From NCBI RefSeq assembly GCF_024713975.1, contig NC_091096.1, positions 16,464,458 to 16,528,457 of the forward strand: a stretch of 64,000 nt of DNA. Reading direction: 5' to 3'. Within the stretch, counting starts at the first letter, position 1. Each line of letters opens with the position of its first letter. Shown in pieces: positions 14,414 to 27,722 of the stretch. Both the position numbers and the translations under genes were made by a program. The stretch comes from Paralichthys olivaceus. Its lineage: Eukaryota > Chordata > Actinopteri > Pleuronectiformes > Paralichthyidae. The notes under the pieces were generated by a model. That model worked only from the letters and a program-made list of their open reading frames with translations. It made no database searches and was not told where the DNA came from.

Positions 14414-17400
14414 GGTGCCTGTGCAGCAGCCGGCCAGCCTGAGCACACTCTGTATGTATAGTGGATGGATGGCACTGTTGGGCTGCTGCGGCTCGGGACT
14501 TCCACCGATGATCGGTTTAGAGCGCCAAGAGGAAAACGCACAGTGTGGTGATGGAGGGGGTGTTAGTCGCACAACGAGCCTTGTAGAATACCTCTGCAGG
14601 CCACACTGTACATGTCATGTCACACACTGTGCAGCACGATTTCTGGAAAGCAGAAGCTCCATCTACTGAGGATTTATCTAATCTCAGTGGTGAAGTTGGA
14701 AGCTCATGCAGTGACTTCTGCAAGATTAGCTACAAAAGAAATGCTGCGCTGGGCTGCTGTCGGTCTTTGCGTCCCTGCTGTGCCCACTGTGCCTAACCAG
14801 GGTTTGGGTAAACTTCCTCATTAATTGCTTTATTCAAATGAAGGCTGCACCGTGCGCCTCCCTCTGGCCAACCCCCGTCACATGCCTGGATCGTCTGTGT
14901 GCTGGTGATTGCATAACACAGCTTCAAAGTGCCTCGTGGAGATGTTTATGTTTCAATGGTGGGTTCACTGTCCCCTCACCTAAGTGGTAGTCTTTGCAGA
15001 TTGACAAGATGTGATGGCCTCTTGATTCATTCCTTCCAAGTACAGAGCTGTGTGTGTGAGTTGACCATGACCTCTAAACCTTGGAGGTTTTGAAGACTTC
15101 TCATCTCCTGTGTTGGATTGATTGTTTCTGCACAGCAGCCGTGCCTGGATCTGCTCTCCCCATCAAATGGGTCAGGCTTCAGTGAATGTTATCACCCACA
15201 CGCAGCAGCCAAGAGCAGGCAGCTTCCTCTCTTTTTAGCTGCTGCTCTGCTGCTGCTGCAGTGTAACAACCCACCACGTCCTCCCCTCTGGCACCTAGTT
15301 TTAGCCCTGTCCCCCTGGTTAACACTGTACCCAGAGTCACATAAACAAAAACACTGAGATGATAATGAACACCTCTCTCCATACTCCCTGTAGCACATGC
15401 AAGATGTAACAGCACGACCTTTTCTCTGCCAACAGGGCGGGTGAAATTGCCTTAACAAAAGAGATTATACAATTGCATGGACATGATTCAACTATTAGAG
15501 AGGAGGGAGGGTCCAAGTCCTTCTGGTGAGACACTGATATGACATTGGTATCACTTGTAGGAGTGATGATAGAGGCTTCTGCTGATTCATTCATGGCAAT
15601 AGACCACTATAGAAAACAGCTTCATATATCTTGGGTAGCTTAATTATGTTTTCCCTGAAACTAGTGCAGCACCTGTCTGTGCGCTCATCCTGTGGCAACA
15701 GTTCTACAATATACTGTCACTTTGTTATCGTGTTAGTGCTGGACATGTGCAGAGCTGTTTATATATATGGGTCTATGGTGCAGAGTGACGTTAGATAACA
15801 TTGTGAGCATTCTACCTGGTTTATCTGCAATGGAGATTGTATGTTTTTCAAAAAATGAAACTGAAGTTGCTACATACATTCCATGTCGGCTATTTCAAAG
15901 GTCTGACACAACCCACACAATCTTCCGATACAAGCAAGCTAGCCCACCCCCACTGCCCGCTACATCCACTTTTATTAGTTTTGAACGGGTTGTGAATCCA
16001 AATTGCACCAAATTTGACACTACACTTCCCAGGACCACCTAGAAAGCACATGGAAAATGTGAAGCCGATGAGCTGAACAGTTTGCGAGATATGTTTTTCA
16101 CATACAGACAGACAGACAGACTGATGTCTGTGGAATGAACAGGAAGATATTCATCTATGAGTAATCTGAAAATCAAACAGTATAAACACCAACTGACAAA
16201 CTTTCTTGTATTAAGGAATCAGTTGATATCTCATCAATCCCATTAAATAAAAGACTTTAATTAAAATCAGGAGGTGCGCTGGCAGCAGCTCTGAACCAAA
16301 CTGCTCTCTCAGTTAAGTAAAGGGGGGGTGAGCCAGACACTTCCTTTCAGCTGCCAGTGGCTTTTTCTATTGGGCCAGCGAGGATAACTGATGAGACTGC
16401 ATTGAGCAGGCCTTTCCTCTTAATGATGCTGGTCCTGTTGATAAGAGACTAATCCATAGTGTTTGTGGCTGCGCACACACGCACACAAACATCAGCCACA
16501 CATAGATGCTCAGAAACATCTTTCGCTGACCGCATTACGTGTATTTCAGTGGAGCAACTTGATTCATGCTGAGCTATAATGTAGGCTAGGTCTTGGTTAA
16601 ATTGGAAATGTGACAAGGCCTTTTTCAACCCTGGAGGTTGATTCATTCCCTTCATGATTCATTCAGTGCAGAGAAAGATGAATGTTCAATGGATAACTAT
16701 AGTGCTACACAACAAAATATTTTATAATATATTGTGTGCAGTGAAAAAAAACAGAATAGAATGGCTTTCCTGACTTGACATACGTTCCCTTCTTTTCCAT
16801 GGTCAGTTAAAATAATGAAATATTCTGTTTAACAGTCTCAGCCTCCTTCAGCTAGTAAGGGGTACAGGCAGCTCTGGTTCAACCTGGTTGTACAAGCTCT
16901 GTTCCTCTTTCTGGACAAAGAGCAGTTACACTAATATGATTTAAATCTAAAGTGCTTCACTGAATCAGCTACAGGATGATGAGTCAAAGCTTTGAATTTG
17001 CTTTTTTACCTTGAAATGTTTGTGAACTGAGTCCAAGATTTAAAGCAATGGTTTTTTTTCCTTTGAATACAAAAAGCTTTTATAATCCTTATACAGCAGG
17101 AAAGAGCAGAATTTTAATCAGAAATGCCAGTGATCTGCGTCTCTAATCTGCACTGTCATGAACCACATTTAAAGCTTTTCTACTTTAATATTATCTGACA
17201 AGCAAGACCATTCAGGAAGGTCTGGATTCTTGTACTTCACAGAGATGAGCATTATCAAATATTCAAACCATTTATGAAATATCAAAATTTTATTGAGATA
17301 AGGCTAATTCTGGTCAAATGGAAATCCAAATCCAATATTTTAAATTATATATACCTTAGCAAATCAGAAAAAAGAGAAACTGGTGAATAAGATGAATAAG

Positions 17401-17970
17401 ACATGACTTAAATCATCAATACACAGCAAAGTGTTGCAGCATCTAGGTGCATTTTGTGGTCTATTGGCTTGGAAACTGCAGTTTACTCAAACTGATCTGT
17501 TCATCACATTTCAAAGAGTATTAAGTAAAACTCAAGTTCACACTCCCGGCTCAGCAGTTAGTCAAGGGACACTGCTTCACCACAAGCAGTATTCTCGCAT
17601 AACTGCTCTGACAAATTCACACTGGCAGAAGCGGGCACGCCCCAACTCAAGGAGACCACAGTTACCAAGTGACATGACAACACACACATGAAGTGAAGAA
17701 AGAGCCAACTGAAGAAAACCACACAGGCCTGTGAGTATGAAAAAGAAAGCAACTGCATAATATACTGTTCATAAAGGGGAACATATCACATTAGTCTCTT
17801 ATAGTGAGGAGCTTGTTATGCTTGGACAAGACTGTAAAGATGTCTATTGATTACAGTAATAAAAAGTGATTATACATTTAACAAAGCAATACAGTTGCAT
17901 TAGAAACACAAGTAAAAATGACTGTAGATCTCACCAATATGTAATATGTGTTTCTTTTTAGAAAAGAAGA
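14414..17970. other. Intergenic region between divergent mctp1 and fam81b
   Basis: The mctp1 and fam81b starts point away from each other across about 3.5 kb. The left end near 14,400-14,850 should hold the mctp1 promoter and 5' UTR. A splice acceptor at 17960-17961 just before the fam81b ATG implies an untranslated first exon somewhere in this interval, but I could not place it. A likely dispersed repeat lies at about 15,930-16,135. Small open frames here look spurious. Confidence 0.5.
15930..16135 (+). repeat. Probable dispersed repeat ending in a short CAGA run
   Basis: The sequence around CCAAATTGCACCAAATTTGA and GATGAGCTGAACAGTTTGCG resembles a repeat often seen in teleost intergenic DNA, followed by ACAGACAGACAGACAGA. 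Recognition is from memory, and no second copy occurs in this window. Confidence 0.4.
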
Positions 17971-20900
17971 ATGTCATATGAGTCAAAGTTAACGCCCTAT
18001 CAGAATCACAGCAGGTAAAGTCCCTTTTCTAAACACTGTATTTCATACTTTATGTATTGCAACCGTCAAGCTGTCAAAATATGTACTGCATCATAGCAAA
18101 CAAACTTCCTAACTTTCTGGAGCTCTCTAACTCAATTCTAAAAAGCAGCCTGTCAGAGATAAGTTCTACTTCCCCTCCTGCTGATGGGATGAAAATAAGG
18201 CTGGGAACCACAAGTGACCTTTCTAACACCGCTGTGAATCACATTGATTAAATTAATCCTTAATCCACAGTAGCATCACGCAGGGTGACACAGCACACAT
18301 GGGGACATGAAGTCAATGAGAGATCTGGTTTGAGAATGACCTGAGGGTATGAAAAGCAAAGCACAACATCCCATTTCATCTTCATTATCCTTCTGGGTGG
18401 ATGACTGCTTCATTGAATTATGCAGTTGACTTTATTCCCTCCCCTCCCTGAATGTTTTCCTGTGCCCTAGTGCAAGAAAATGTTAACTTGACTCTGTAAA
18501 AATAACTTTGTTGTTTAACTTTATTTTGAATTCTATGACTCAGACCTTTTTTTTTTTTCATCTACTTACTTCCTGATTAAGGCCTGATGTCCTGGAGGGT
18601 CGTCTGGGCGGTCAGGAGAGGACGCTGGCTGTGCTGCTGGAGCAGGCGTTTGCCATCAAAGCGGAGGTGGCAGCAGGCCTGCAGTCCGCCAAGGGCTCCG
18701 TCCAGGTCGAGGCACTTTCCCGCAAGCTGCTGGAGAGTCACATAATGACTATCACACGCATTGTCAAGCAGCTCAATGTGGACATACAGGTATACAAATA
18801 GGTAGATAAGTTGACAAGTTGTATTTCATCAAACTGTCACCTCACCCTACATTTTGTAACTATATTTTCTGATAAATGTGATATTAAAATCTGCATTAAT
18901 GTATTCAATATAAGAACAATCATACAATTTAGTTTGCAGCTTAAAAATGCAATTAAAGGTGCAGTGTGTAGAATTTAATGACATCTAGTGGTGAAGTTGT
19001 ACGTTGCAGCTGAATACCCCTCACCTCACCCTCCCCTTCTAAACATGAGAGAGAACATGTGGTAGTCTTCAGTTGTCAATGGGTATTTAGTTTGTCCAGT
19101 TTGCACCACTGTAAAAAAACATGGCAGCCTCCGTAGAGAGGATCCACTACCCATGTAAATATAAAGTATTTAAATATAAAGGGCTCATTCTAGGGTAAAG
19201 AAAACAACAATTAGTACAATGTAGATAAAACACTAGTGAAAACATTGCTAGGATTATTTTATATTCAATATCTGCCCCCAGGATCCCTTTTACCTAAATC
19301 TTACACACTGAACCTTTAAGAGTGCAGTATCTCTTTAATGTACTATGGGCATTCAAACTAGCTGCCTCGTGGTTGAATTTGTTTTGTCTTTATCTACAAT
19401 TTTCTTTTCCTGCACACACTTTTTATCTGCTCTCTTCTTCTCGTCTGTCTTGATGAGCAGTGCACACACACACACACACTGACTCGCAGCTGATTTGATT
19501 ACACCTGATAGAATGGTGCACCGCCTGAGCAGAGCCTGACTGAGTGACTCTTCCTCATCAGCTCATAGTCATTGTCTGTATAAGCATCGAGCTGAAGATG
19601 TACACAGTGTGTGGTTAAATAACGACTTTAAACGTTACACAACCATGCCTGAAATACAGCAGCGAGAATCATTGCTGGAAAGTGCCAGGAGATCAGACTC
19701 TTGAGAGTGATGAAGATTCATCTTTAGTAAACTCATATTCAAACTCAGAAATGACACACGCAGCTTCATTAGTACACACCACACAGGCCATTAACATGAT
19801 TACAGGCTGACATTATCTGAAATATTAGACGGATGCCTAAGAACTAATTAATATTGAACATGAAGAAGTAATAAGCTAAGCTGTTTGCTCTTGTGATAAG
19901 CCAATGTGTCGCCTTTTTGATGTTAGCTCACATTCAACACAATCCTGCGGAAACGTCACTCATGCGAAGGTGCTGATGAAACTTCTTAGTAATTAAATAT
20001 TTCTACTGCATCAAAAAGGGGGAACAGAAAGGTAATTAACTCTCAACACTTAATTTATCTGCACTTGTCCTCATCCATCTTATGTTGCATTTTCATTTAC
20101 TGAGAAAATATGGCCATGGATATCAAATATAGTAGATTATATACATATATAATATGTATTCTGTCTTTGTTCCGATCACAGGCACTAGAGAGACAGATCG
20201 CCCAGCGGGACTCTGTCACATATGGAAATTCACTGGCCGTTCAAAGCTTAGACCAGAAAACCCTGGCCGGCATTGGAGACCTAAGAGGAAGAGTCGCCAG
20301 GTATGCACACACAAGTCCTGGGTCAAACGCGGTCTGGAAAAAAAAACAAAAACTGGTGCACAACAATGAAATGAGCACCAAATCAATATTTAGAGGGCCT
20401 GTACAATAATTTATACCCGGGTCTGCTGAGTGGTCGTACTGATTAATTCTCCTTGCAGATACTCTACTTGGGTTTTCTCCTCCTCTAAGGAAGAAGAACA
20501 TACAGCCTGCATGCTGTCTGGCAGCTCACACACAAATTATTCCACTCTCCCCAGACTGACGTTTCTAGGTTTGCACACACTCTGATCAGCACTTCCTCAT
20601 TATTTTAGGTCTGTGCAGATTACCCTTATTAGACTGAAGAGGCTCTGTCATCTTAGCGCTCTGCTCAACAGTACATGTGTCAGGATTAAGATGTGGTGTG
20701 ATTTTGTTAACTACGGTCTCACAACAGGCCTGCCCTCCCCCATGTTGATTAAGAGGTCGGTGGTGAGAAGGGACATTGGCTATGACTTACCAAACAACTG
20801 ATTTATGGTCCAATAATGTGTATAGAAAAATGCCACCTACTCAGTCTAATGAGTTCTTGCATAGTCATAAATAATCAGGTACCTAGGCTAAGGGCCAGAG

Positions 20901-23900
20901 GTTTCAGTATTGGTATCTAAGGCTCTCTATTGGGGTCTACGGGGAAATAACCCAAATTGCAAATTGAACATTGCAATAATTAGCTGCTATATTGGAGCTG
21001 GATCACAAATATTATATTGACAAACAACAATAATCAATTAAACCAATTTTATTATTGATCGTATTGTTTTGCCTGTTTGTCAGCTACCCTTCAATAAATG
21101 CAAACACATATGCACTGGAGCAGTTACATGTGTTTGGTCAGCATTTAAAGGTTAAGTCGCACAGCTCCAGATGCAGCAGAGCCTTCTTTGGTGTCCATTA
21201 GCTCACCTTGGAAAATACTGATGAGGCCAGCTGTCTGATTTTTTATTCCCCCATTTCACTGTCTGGTTGTCAGCCATCCTAACTGTGGACGCTTCCCCCC
21301 AAACTTCCCATTCTTCACACTCCTTCCTTATCTCGCTCCCAACCCCATATGGTGTCTTATCCCCCCCACTGTGCTTCCTCAATTATTACCTCAGGTGTGA
21401 TGCCAGCATCGCCAAGCTGAGCGCCAATGTGAGCTCTGGGGAGCGGCACATGATCAGGCTGCAGCAGGAGATGAAAGAGCTCAGAGCAGGTGTGGATGTG
21501 AAGCTGGAGGAGCTGGAAGTCAAGGTGAGAGATGGTGCATCATTGCCATGGACCTTATATAAAGATGGACGCCACGACTGCTCCCCAAAAGTGAGGCCAA
21601 AGCATTTTGATTTCCCTCTGGTGGTTGGCTGCAGTATAGGTCATTAAAAAAAAAGCATCCTCTGTGTTAGCAGATGAGACATGCCGACCAAAAAGTCAAA
21701 GTACATATTATATTTTTTAACCCTTTTTTGTAATTTTAGGTCATTCTAATAACACTGATGATTGCAGCAGGTTTGGTTTTCATTATATATTTGATGCTCA
21801 CCTCATGTTTGACAGCTGACAACGGACTCATTTGGTCGAGCATGTCTATATGCGCGACCTCGATACGCAGGCTCTTCCTCCAAATTATGTCACAGGCACA
21901 AGATGGCAGCGTTCTTATCTGGGATATGTTGGCCTCATTTCTGGATAGTGGGAGGAAGTGGAGGTGTGTTGTCCATCTTTATATAGAGTCTGTGTTCATT
22001 GCTGTCAAAAGGTTTGGCAAAAGAGACGTGAATCAGTTTAATGCTTCATACAAGACGGCTACACATTCATATGTCTTTGATCTCAAACACAACTCAATGG
22101 ATTGCTATGAAACTGTGTTCAGACACTCATGGTCCTCAGAAGATAACCCCGGGGACAGTGGTTGTCCTGTGACTTTTGCTCTTGTGCCACCATCAGGTTG
22201 AATATCTATTGAGTGCCACTGGATGGGGATTACATTCATTTAATTGCTGCTTCCATGAGAAAAATAATAATCTGATAATACACAGGGGGTGTTTCTGTGA
22301 TTTGGAGGTTACTGCTGCCACAATCACAGAACCTGATAGATGGAAATGAGAAGTAAAATAAATTTAAGGATAAGGAAAGACAAGTCTCTCCATTGATACC
22401 TTATACTGGTCACACACCCAAGCTGATACAGTCTGTAAGCTGTTCTGTTTGTGGCACAAGGTGGTAAATCACTGATGGCAGCCCATTAGCCGCGGAGCAG
22501 TGGTCAAGCATGTACAGTACCACCATAAGGATAATTGAAAATGCAGAGAAAGTGGGTCACTGCTGTTTTGTGGCTGCAGGAGTGGTGCAGTAGGTTGATC
22601 GGCTCGAATCAGCAGAAACTGCGAAGGGTAAAGGTTAGTTCATGGCGCCATTACCACAGGATGCTCTCACATCACATTACGGAATATGTTTGTTCTTTAC
22701 TCAGCTTCATCGTGACCTTGACAGACTGTCGGCATCATTGACAGAGCTCACCCAGAACCAGAGGAGCTCCATGTGCGATCTGCATAGACAAGTTCAACTA
22801 CTAGATGAGAAGTAAGGCCATTTATCTAAGTGTAAGCACAACCCACACTTGGATAGTTATCTATACAAAGGCATATTTCAGTTTTGTTTCTTATCTTTTT
22901 ATGGAATGACAGTTCACAGTGTTTAGGTACATTTACAGCAACAGGAGCAGCAGTAGTGACGAGTGGAAAAACAAATGTAAGAAAACTAAAATGCTTACAA
23001 CTGATACTGTGAAACGAGAATGGCCCTGCGTCCCCTTAAAGGTACAGTGTGTAGAATTTTGTGATATCTATTGTTTAAATTGCATGTTGCAGCTGAATAG
23101 TCCCTGACCTCCCCCTCCCCTTCCAAACATGAAAAAGAACCTGTGGTAGCTTCAGTTGTCAATAAAACTCTAAAGGTGTTTAGTTTGTCCAGTCTGGACT
23201 AATATAAAAAACATGGCGGCCTCTGTAGAGAGGGTCCCCTCGATGAAACTGTTTGTAACAGTATAGTCAGAGCAACACATCTTCTGTGATGGTGCTAATG
23301 TTATGTGGAGACATACTGACGTCACTTTATCATAATTCCATACTTTCTCCAGCCTTGAATGTCTTGTATTATTCAGTGTGCTGCTTGTGACTGACGAGAA
23401 CGGCAGCTAAATCAAGTCAAACCAAAAAAAGTGGCACTGTTTCTGTGGAAGTCTCAGCTCTAATTAACACAGACATTAACAGCTATTGATTAATGATTGA
23501 CACTTTGTTTTCACAGCACAGACATTTTACTTGGGGCAAGTTGTTTATTAGACAAGGGGTGCCAATTAACTATAGGTTATGGAAACAAATTATTTTTCGG
23601 TTGCCAAGCACTTCGGAGGAACTGGATATAACAAATCTTAATTATTTAATAATTAACAGCAAGTGTTGCCCACTATTAGATCCTCAGGTGTCCAGACCGG
23701 GGTCAGTCTATTTGCATTTATCAGACTTTTAAAAATCTATTCCCACCCTCTAAAGATAAGATAATAAGAAATAAGATCTTAAAATGCAGCCTGCAACTTG
23801 AGCTATGACTGCATCTTCAAAGTACATCCTACTGCATGTTTGTACTTTCTTGGTAGGATGTCAGGTGGGCTTAGGGAGGCCAAGGAGCAGACAGATTCAC

Positions 23901-26900
23901 TGAGAAAGTGGACAGAACAACAGCTCAACAGCTTTCTGCAGACACATGCACAGAGCAGCCAGCACGACTCACAACTACAAGATAAAACGGTAGGACCCAC
24001 AGTTTATTTAGGATATGATACAGCATATCTTTTAGGACAGGAAGTGTTCAATAATGTTTACCAGGAAAAAGGCTATTTCTATATTTCTGTATTTATTAAT
24101 TTATATAGTTCTTCATTTATTTCTGTATTTATACATTTCTGACATTTATGATTACACCACCATACAAAAATCTGGCTTTATGCTGTGTTAAGCCTGCCTA
24201 CCTAACTAACATAGAAAGACAAATAAATAAATAAATGTAGGAATACAAAAATACATATGTAATTGAATGGATGATTGTAGAAATCAATGAATGAATGTAT
24301 AGATAAATAGATGAATTACATAAATAAATATTGAAATGTATCAATTAATTCATAACTGTAAAATGAATGAATAAAATATTAAATGAAATATGCACATCAA
24401 TGTTGAAATATAGAAATAGCCTTTTTCATCCAAAACTGCATTTATTTTTATATACTGTATCATTTTTTTGTCCTTCGTATTATCTATGCATTGTGTGTCC
24501 TCTTCCTTTGCTGGCTTGACCTGAAAGAGACAACAGTTGATTTTGTGGTGTTGAAAAGTGCAGGGTCAGTAGCACTTCCCAAGCTGTGAATCAACATTCT
24601 TAACTATTTGCTATTCAAGTGGAACAGATGCTGAGAAAGCTGCAGAGAGTCTAATAGTGTTTTGTGTCAGCAGATGGTTCAAGGTGGCACATGAATGAAC
24701 ATTTGTAACAATCAATATATAATTTAAAATTAACGTTGTCACCTGTGATGTACATTTCATACTAAAAAGGCAGGTTAATCTTTTATTAGCAGCATCTTTT
24801 ACACTTTGATTTTACTGAAGTTGAAAAAGTTTGAGAAACTTTTTAATTGTTTCATCCTTTTGTCATTACACAATCATCATTTTTCACTCCTGTTTCATAC
24901 CACAGATGAGCAGAAGAACGCAATAGTGGCTGCAGGTATACAGAGTTTTGTCAAAAGTTTAGTAAAAAGATTTTGAAAATAAAGCTCAAATGTGAAGATA
25001 AGATAAACATTATTGATCCAATGTGAACTCATTTGTTACAGCAGCAGATGGTCAAAAAAGATAGACCAAAGAACATGTTAAAGTATAAAATATAAAGAGT
25101 GAAAGAAATTATATATAATAATCTCACTACAGATGGAATATTATGGGTAGAGAAAAATGCAGTGGCATAGGATGATTGCATTGATATACTGTTTTTCTTC
25201 ATTATGTATATGTAGATATTGAAATAAATATATAGGCAGGTATGGTTTTCTATATCAATGATCAATGTCTTTGAATCAGGATTTAAAAAGAAGATTCAGG
25301 GTGTGAGGATTAAAAAGCTGTTGTGCAGTATTCAGGGTTTTAATTGCTGGGTCTTACTTGTATGTGTATTTTGTGTTCAGTTGGAGTCAGAATCTAAATT
25401 AGCCATTCTGCTGCATGCTCTGGAGGCCCGGGTGGAGCTGTCTGAGACCCAGCGAGTACAATCTGACCAAAGTCATGCAGACCGGCTGAAACGCTGTGAA
25501 ACCAAACTCAGAGAGAGAGTGAGCTCAGTAAAGAGCAGCCTGCATCAGGAGCTGCAGCTGCTCAAACACGAATACTTAAAAGGTGGGTGATCGCTGTCTG
25601 TAACTGACTGTCATCAGCGAGTAAATACACACAGTGCATGTACCTTACTATATACGTCAAGGAAAAAATGCACATGCAAAACAGAGACACCAAGTGAGAG
25701 GCTGTTCCTAATTTGTCATAAATTGAGTTAAATGACCACTTGACAAATTAATTTCTTTTGCACACAAATGAGATTCTCACTTCAGTTAGGGTGACAAAAC
25801 TGAGAAAGGTGAGACACACACACACAAAGGACATTTCCAATTCAGTCTTTGATCAGACTTACGAGTTTGGTGAAAAGGTCGGCAGTCAAATCAGGTGGAA
25901 GTATCCAAACCAGAAAGGCAACAGACAAGTAAACATATCTGGGGAACAATGATGGTTCCCTCACTACTGATGAGATGAAGTGGTGGAAAACAAAAGGAAA
26001 CACAGACTAATTACACAGGTGAAATGAATCAAAGGCTGGCAGGTAATCATGAAGGGCAGGAAGGCCGACAAAGACAGGAAGCAGAGTCCTCCGAAATGAG
26101 AAACACTACGTACAAAATAAAACAGGAAGTAACAAAGGTACAAATACATGAAAAAATAAGTAGGAAAAATAATGGTATATGATTCCCTATAGACCACTGT
26201 TTACATCACCAAGACGCTACTAAATGTAGTATGTTTACTTTATCACATGAGGTCAAGGAAATATCTTAATGCCGAAACCCAGGATTGAACCAGGGACCTT
26301 TAGATCTTCAGTCTAACGCTCTCCCAACTGAGCTATTTTGGCTCTTACAGTGAAGAAATTTTTTTTAACTTCCTTTAAGAGATCTTGACGGAAGTATGCA
26401 TTTTCCAAGTGGCCTTCTGGTTTTACACATAAGCTGCAGCCAATGTAAAACATTAATTAAATAAATAACTTGAAAAGGCAAATGTGTGGATGTTAATGTG
26501 TTGGACGGTATGAGACACTTTACTAACATATCATAGTATATAATTCACTGTGACCCGCAGAATTTAAGGTACTATGCGACAGTATAACATTACCATAGTA
26601 TGGTTTATACTTTGAGGTAAAGGAAGTGCCAACCTGCCGAAACCCGGGATCGAACCAGGGACCTTTAGATCTTCAGTCTAACGCTCTCCCAACTGAGCTA
26701 TTTCGGCTCCTACAGAGAAGAAAATATGACCGGTACATTCTATATGACTATATATGTGTGTATAGATATATTGAATCTAGAGGTCAGTCAAGGGGAATTT
26801 TTGTTAACTTCCTTCAAGAGATAGGGCGCAGGTCTTGACAGAGGTATGCATTTTCCAAGTGCCCTTCTGGTTTTACATGTTAGCAGCAGCCAATGGAAAA

Positions 26901-27430
26901 CATAAATTAAACTGACAAATGCGTTGGACAGTATGAGACACTTTGAGATTACAGTATATTGACATATCATAGTATACAATTTACTGTTGCCCGCAGAACA
27001 TGCCGTACTACGAGACATTACCATTACCGTAACTTTGCTGTAGTATGGTTTATACTTTGAGGTAAAGGAAACACTTTTTTGCCGAAACCCGGGATTGAAC
27101 CAGGGACCTTTAGATCTTCAGTCTAACGCTCTCCTTTACTTTTGGGAGTTATATCAGCCCTTGAGAAACCACATCGGTCGACCCCTATTGAGCAGGCTGG
27201 CCAGAGGCCCAACACACACAACCGCAATCTCAAGCAGCACCCAGAGAATAATGCTAATCTCAAATGTATTATGTGTAATAATGGTATCATACCTCTTTTG
27301 GACAGGGTTCCGCTCTGTGCATGATTCCATGGAGTCCCTGAGGCAGATAGGGGACATCAAATCTCGTCTTGACAAGGACGAGCTGCAGAACGATAACAGG
27401 CATGTGCAGCAAGGTGGCAGAGATCAGTGA
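17971..27430 (+). CDS. fam81b: FAM81B, coiled-coil protein, 8 coding exons
   Basis: Coding exons: 17971-18014, 18582-18789, 20182-20300, 21395-21524, 22705-22811, 23857-23989, 25381-25582, 27306-27430. All have GT-AG junctions and phases that agree. The total is 1,068 nt, or 355 residues plus stop. The short first exon supplies ATG and joins AG+G as Arg before PDVLEGRL. Family signatures are LLEQAFAIK, RKLLESHI, IVKQLN, GDLRGRVARCDASIAKLS, and a FRSVHDSMESLRQI segment near the C-terminus. The whole protein is predicted coiled coil with no membrane segment or catalytic motif. FAM81A is about 368 residues; human FAM81B has a longer N-terminus, absent here. FAM81B rather than FAM81A is inferred from the neighbours mctp1, skic3 and arsk. 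Molecular function is not established. The last intron contains three antisense tRNA-Phe copies. Confidence 0.92.
18953..19319 (+). mobile_element. TTAA-flanked MITE, copy A (fam81b intron 2)
   Basis: A 367-bp element including TTAA at both ends. The left terminus reads TTAAAGGTGCAGTGTGTAGA. The right terminus is its inverted counterpart, with CTTACACACTGAACCTTTAA. It has no coding capacity. Homologues in the window are at 23036, 31246-31601 (inverted) and 50981-51337. The TTAA target and AGGT-type ends would suit a piggyBac- or Kolobok-related non-autonomous family; which one cannot be decided here. Confidence 0.85.
21547..21994 (+). mobile_element. Non-autonomous DNA transposon with 8-bp target duplication (fam81b intron 4)
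   Basis: The ends are inverted copies of each other: CATGGACCTTATATAAAGAT at the left, and CATCTTTATATAGAGTCTGTG-like sequence at the right. The flanking 8-mers ATCATTGC (21539-21546) and TTCATTGC (21995-22002) match at 7 of 8 positions. An 8-bp duplication points to the hAT superfamily. The 448-bp interior has no convincing transposase. Confidence 0.75.
23036..23245 (+). mobile_element. TTAA-flanked MITE, copy B, truncated (fam81b intron 5)
   Basis: It begins with TTAAAGGTACAGTGTGTAGA and follows copies A and D through the internal blocks TTGCAGCTGAATA, CCAAACATGAAA, GTTTAGTTTGTCCAGTC and CATGGCGGCCTCTGTAGAGAG. Homology stops near 23245, so the 3' half and right terminus are missing. Confidence 0.8.
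24995..25260 (+). repeat. Dispersed repeat with TTATTGATCC start
   Basis: This segment shares an AGATTAGATA/TTATT-ATCC start and a TTGTTACAGCAGCAGA block with 29706-30060. Both look like copies of a common teleost repeat. The boundaries are approximate. It lies in fam81b intron 6. Confidence 0.5.
26270..26342 (-). tRNA. tRNA-Phe (GAA), copy 1, slightly degenerate
   Basis: Read on the minus strand, this folds as a 73-nt cloverleaf with anticodon loop CTGAAGA. The A box TAGCTCAGTTGG and B box GGTTCAATCC are intact. The acceptor stem carries one A-C mismatch (GCCAAAA against TTTCGGC), and the T loop differs from copy 2 by one base. No run of four or more T follows closely on the transcribed strand. 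It may be a weakly functional or decaying copy. Confidence 0.8.
26635..26707 (-). tRNA. tRNA-Phe (GAA), copy 2, intact
   Basis: A perfect 73-nt tRNA-Phe cloverleaf on the minus strand: acceptor GCCGAAA/TTTCGGC, anticodon GAA, B box GGTTCGATCC. It lies antisense inside the last intron of fam81b, in the second of three tandem units. A clear T-run terminator is not seen within about 25 nt downstream. Confidence 0.92.
27080..27134 (-). pseudogene. tRNA-Phe copy 3, truncated
   Basis: Only the 3' 55 nt of a tRNA-Phe are present, from mid D-arm through anticodon, T-arm and acceptor 3' strand. The 5' acceptor strand and most of the D-arm are missing where the repeat unit breaks at 27134/27135. It lacks the A box and cannot make a tRNA. 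Confidence 0.88.
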
Positions 27431-27722
27431 CTCGTGACTAAAGGGGAACTTCTTTGAGGCTGCTCCGATCCTGAAGTGATCGAGTCACTCTTTTTATATC
27501 AGAAGACTTCACTCTCATTATCTTCTGTGAGCCAACAGTTATTAAATACTCGAGATATATGTAATGTTCTCCCTCTCTGAAAAACAGTGAGATGACCTTA
27601 CAGTTTTCAGTTATAAATGAGTATCACTATAAATGAAGCATGTGACTTAAGAAATATTACCTTGATCATTTTTTTCAATATTTTTTGTCATTGTTGTTTA
27701 GATTACTGAATTAAAAGAACGT

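Larger units (their letters stand above)
26270..27134. repeat. Tandem triplication of a tRNA-Phe-bearing unit
   Basis: After each of the first two tRNAs come the same blocks: CTTCCTT(T/C)AAGAGAT, GTATGCATTTTCCAAGTG, CTTCTGGTTTTACA, CAGCCAATG, GGACGGTATGAGACACTTT-like sequence, CATATCATAGTATA, and AGTATGGTTTATACTTTGAG just before the next tRNA. Spacing between tRNA starts is 365 and 445 bp. The third unit is cut off inside its tRNA. Confidence 0.88.

Noticed and set aside
24180-24420. AAAT-type low-complexity stretch in fam81b intron 6
   Set aside because: Irregular AT-rich sequence without clear unit or boundaries; not listed as a separate repeat.
24905-24934. A possible micro-exon between fam81b exons 6 and 7
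   Set aside because: It has an in-frame stop, and the flanking exons already join in phase and align with the family without a gap.
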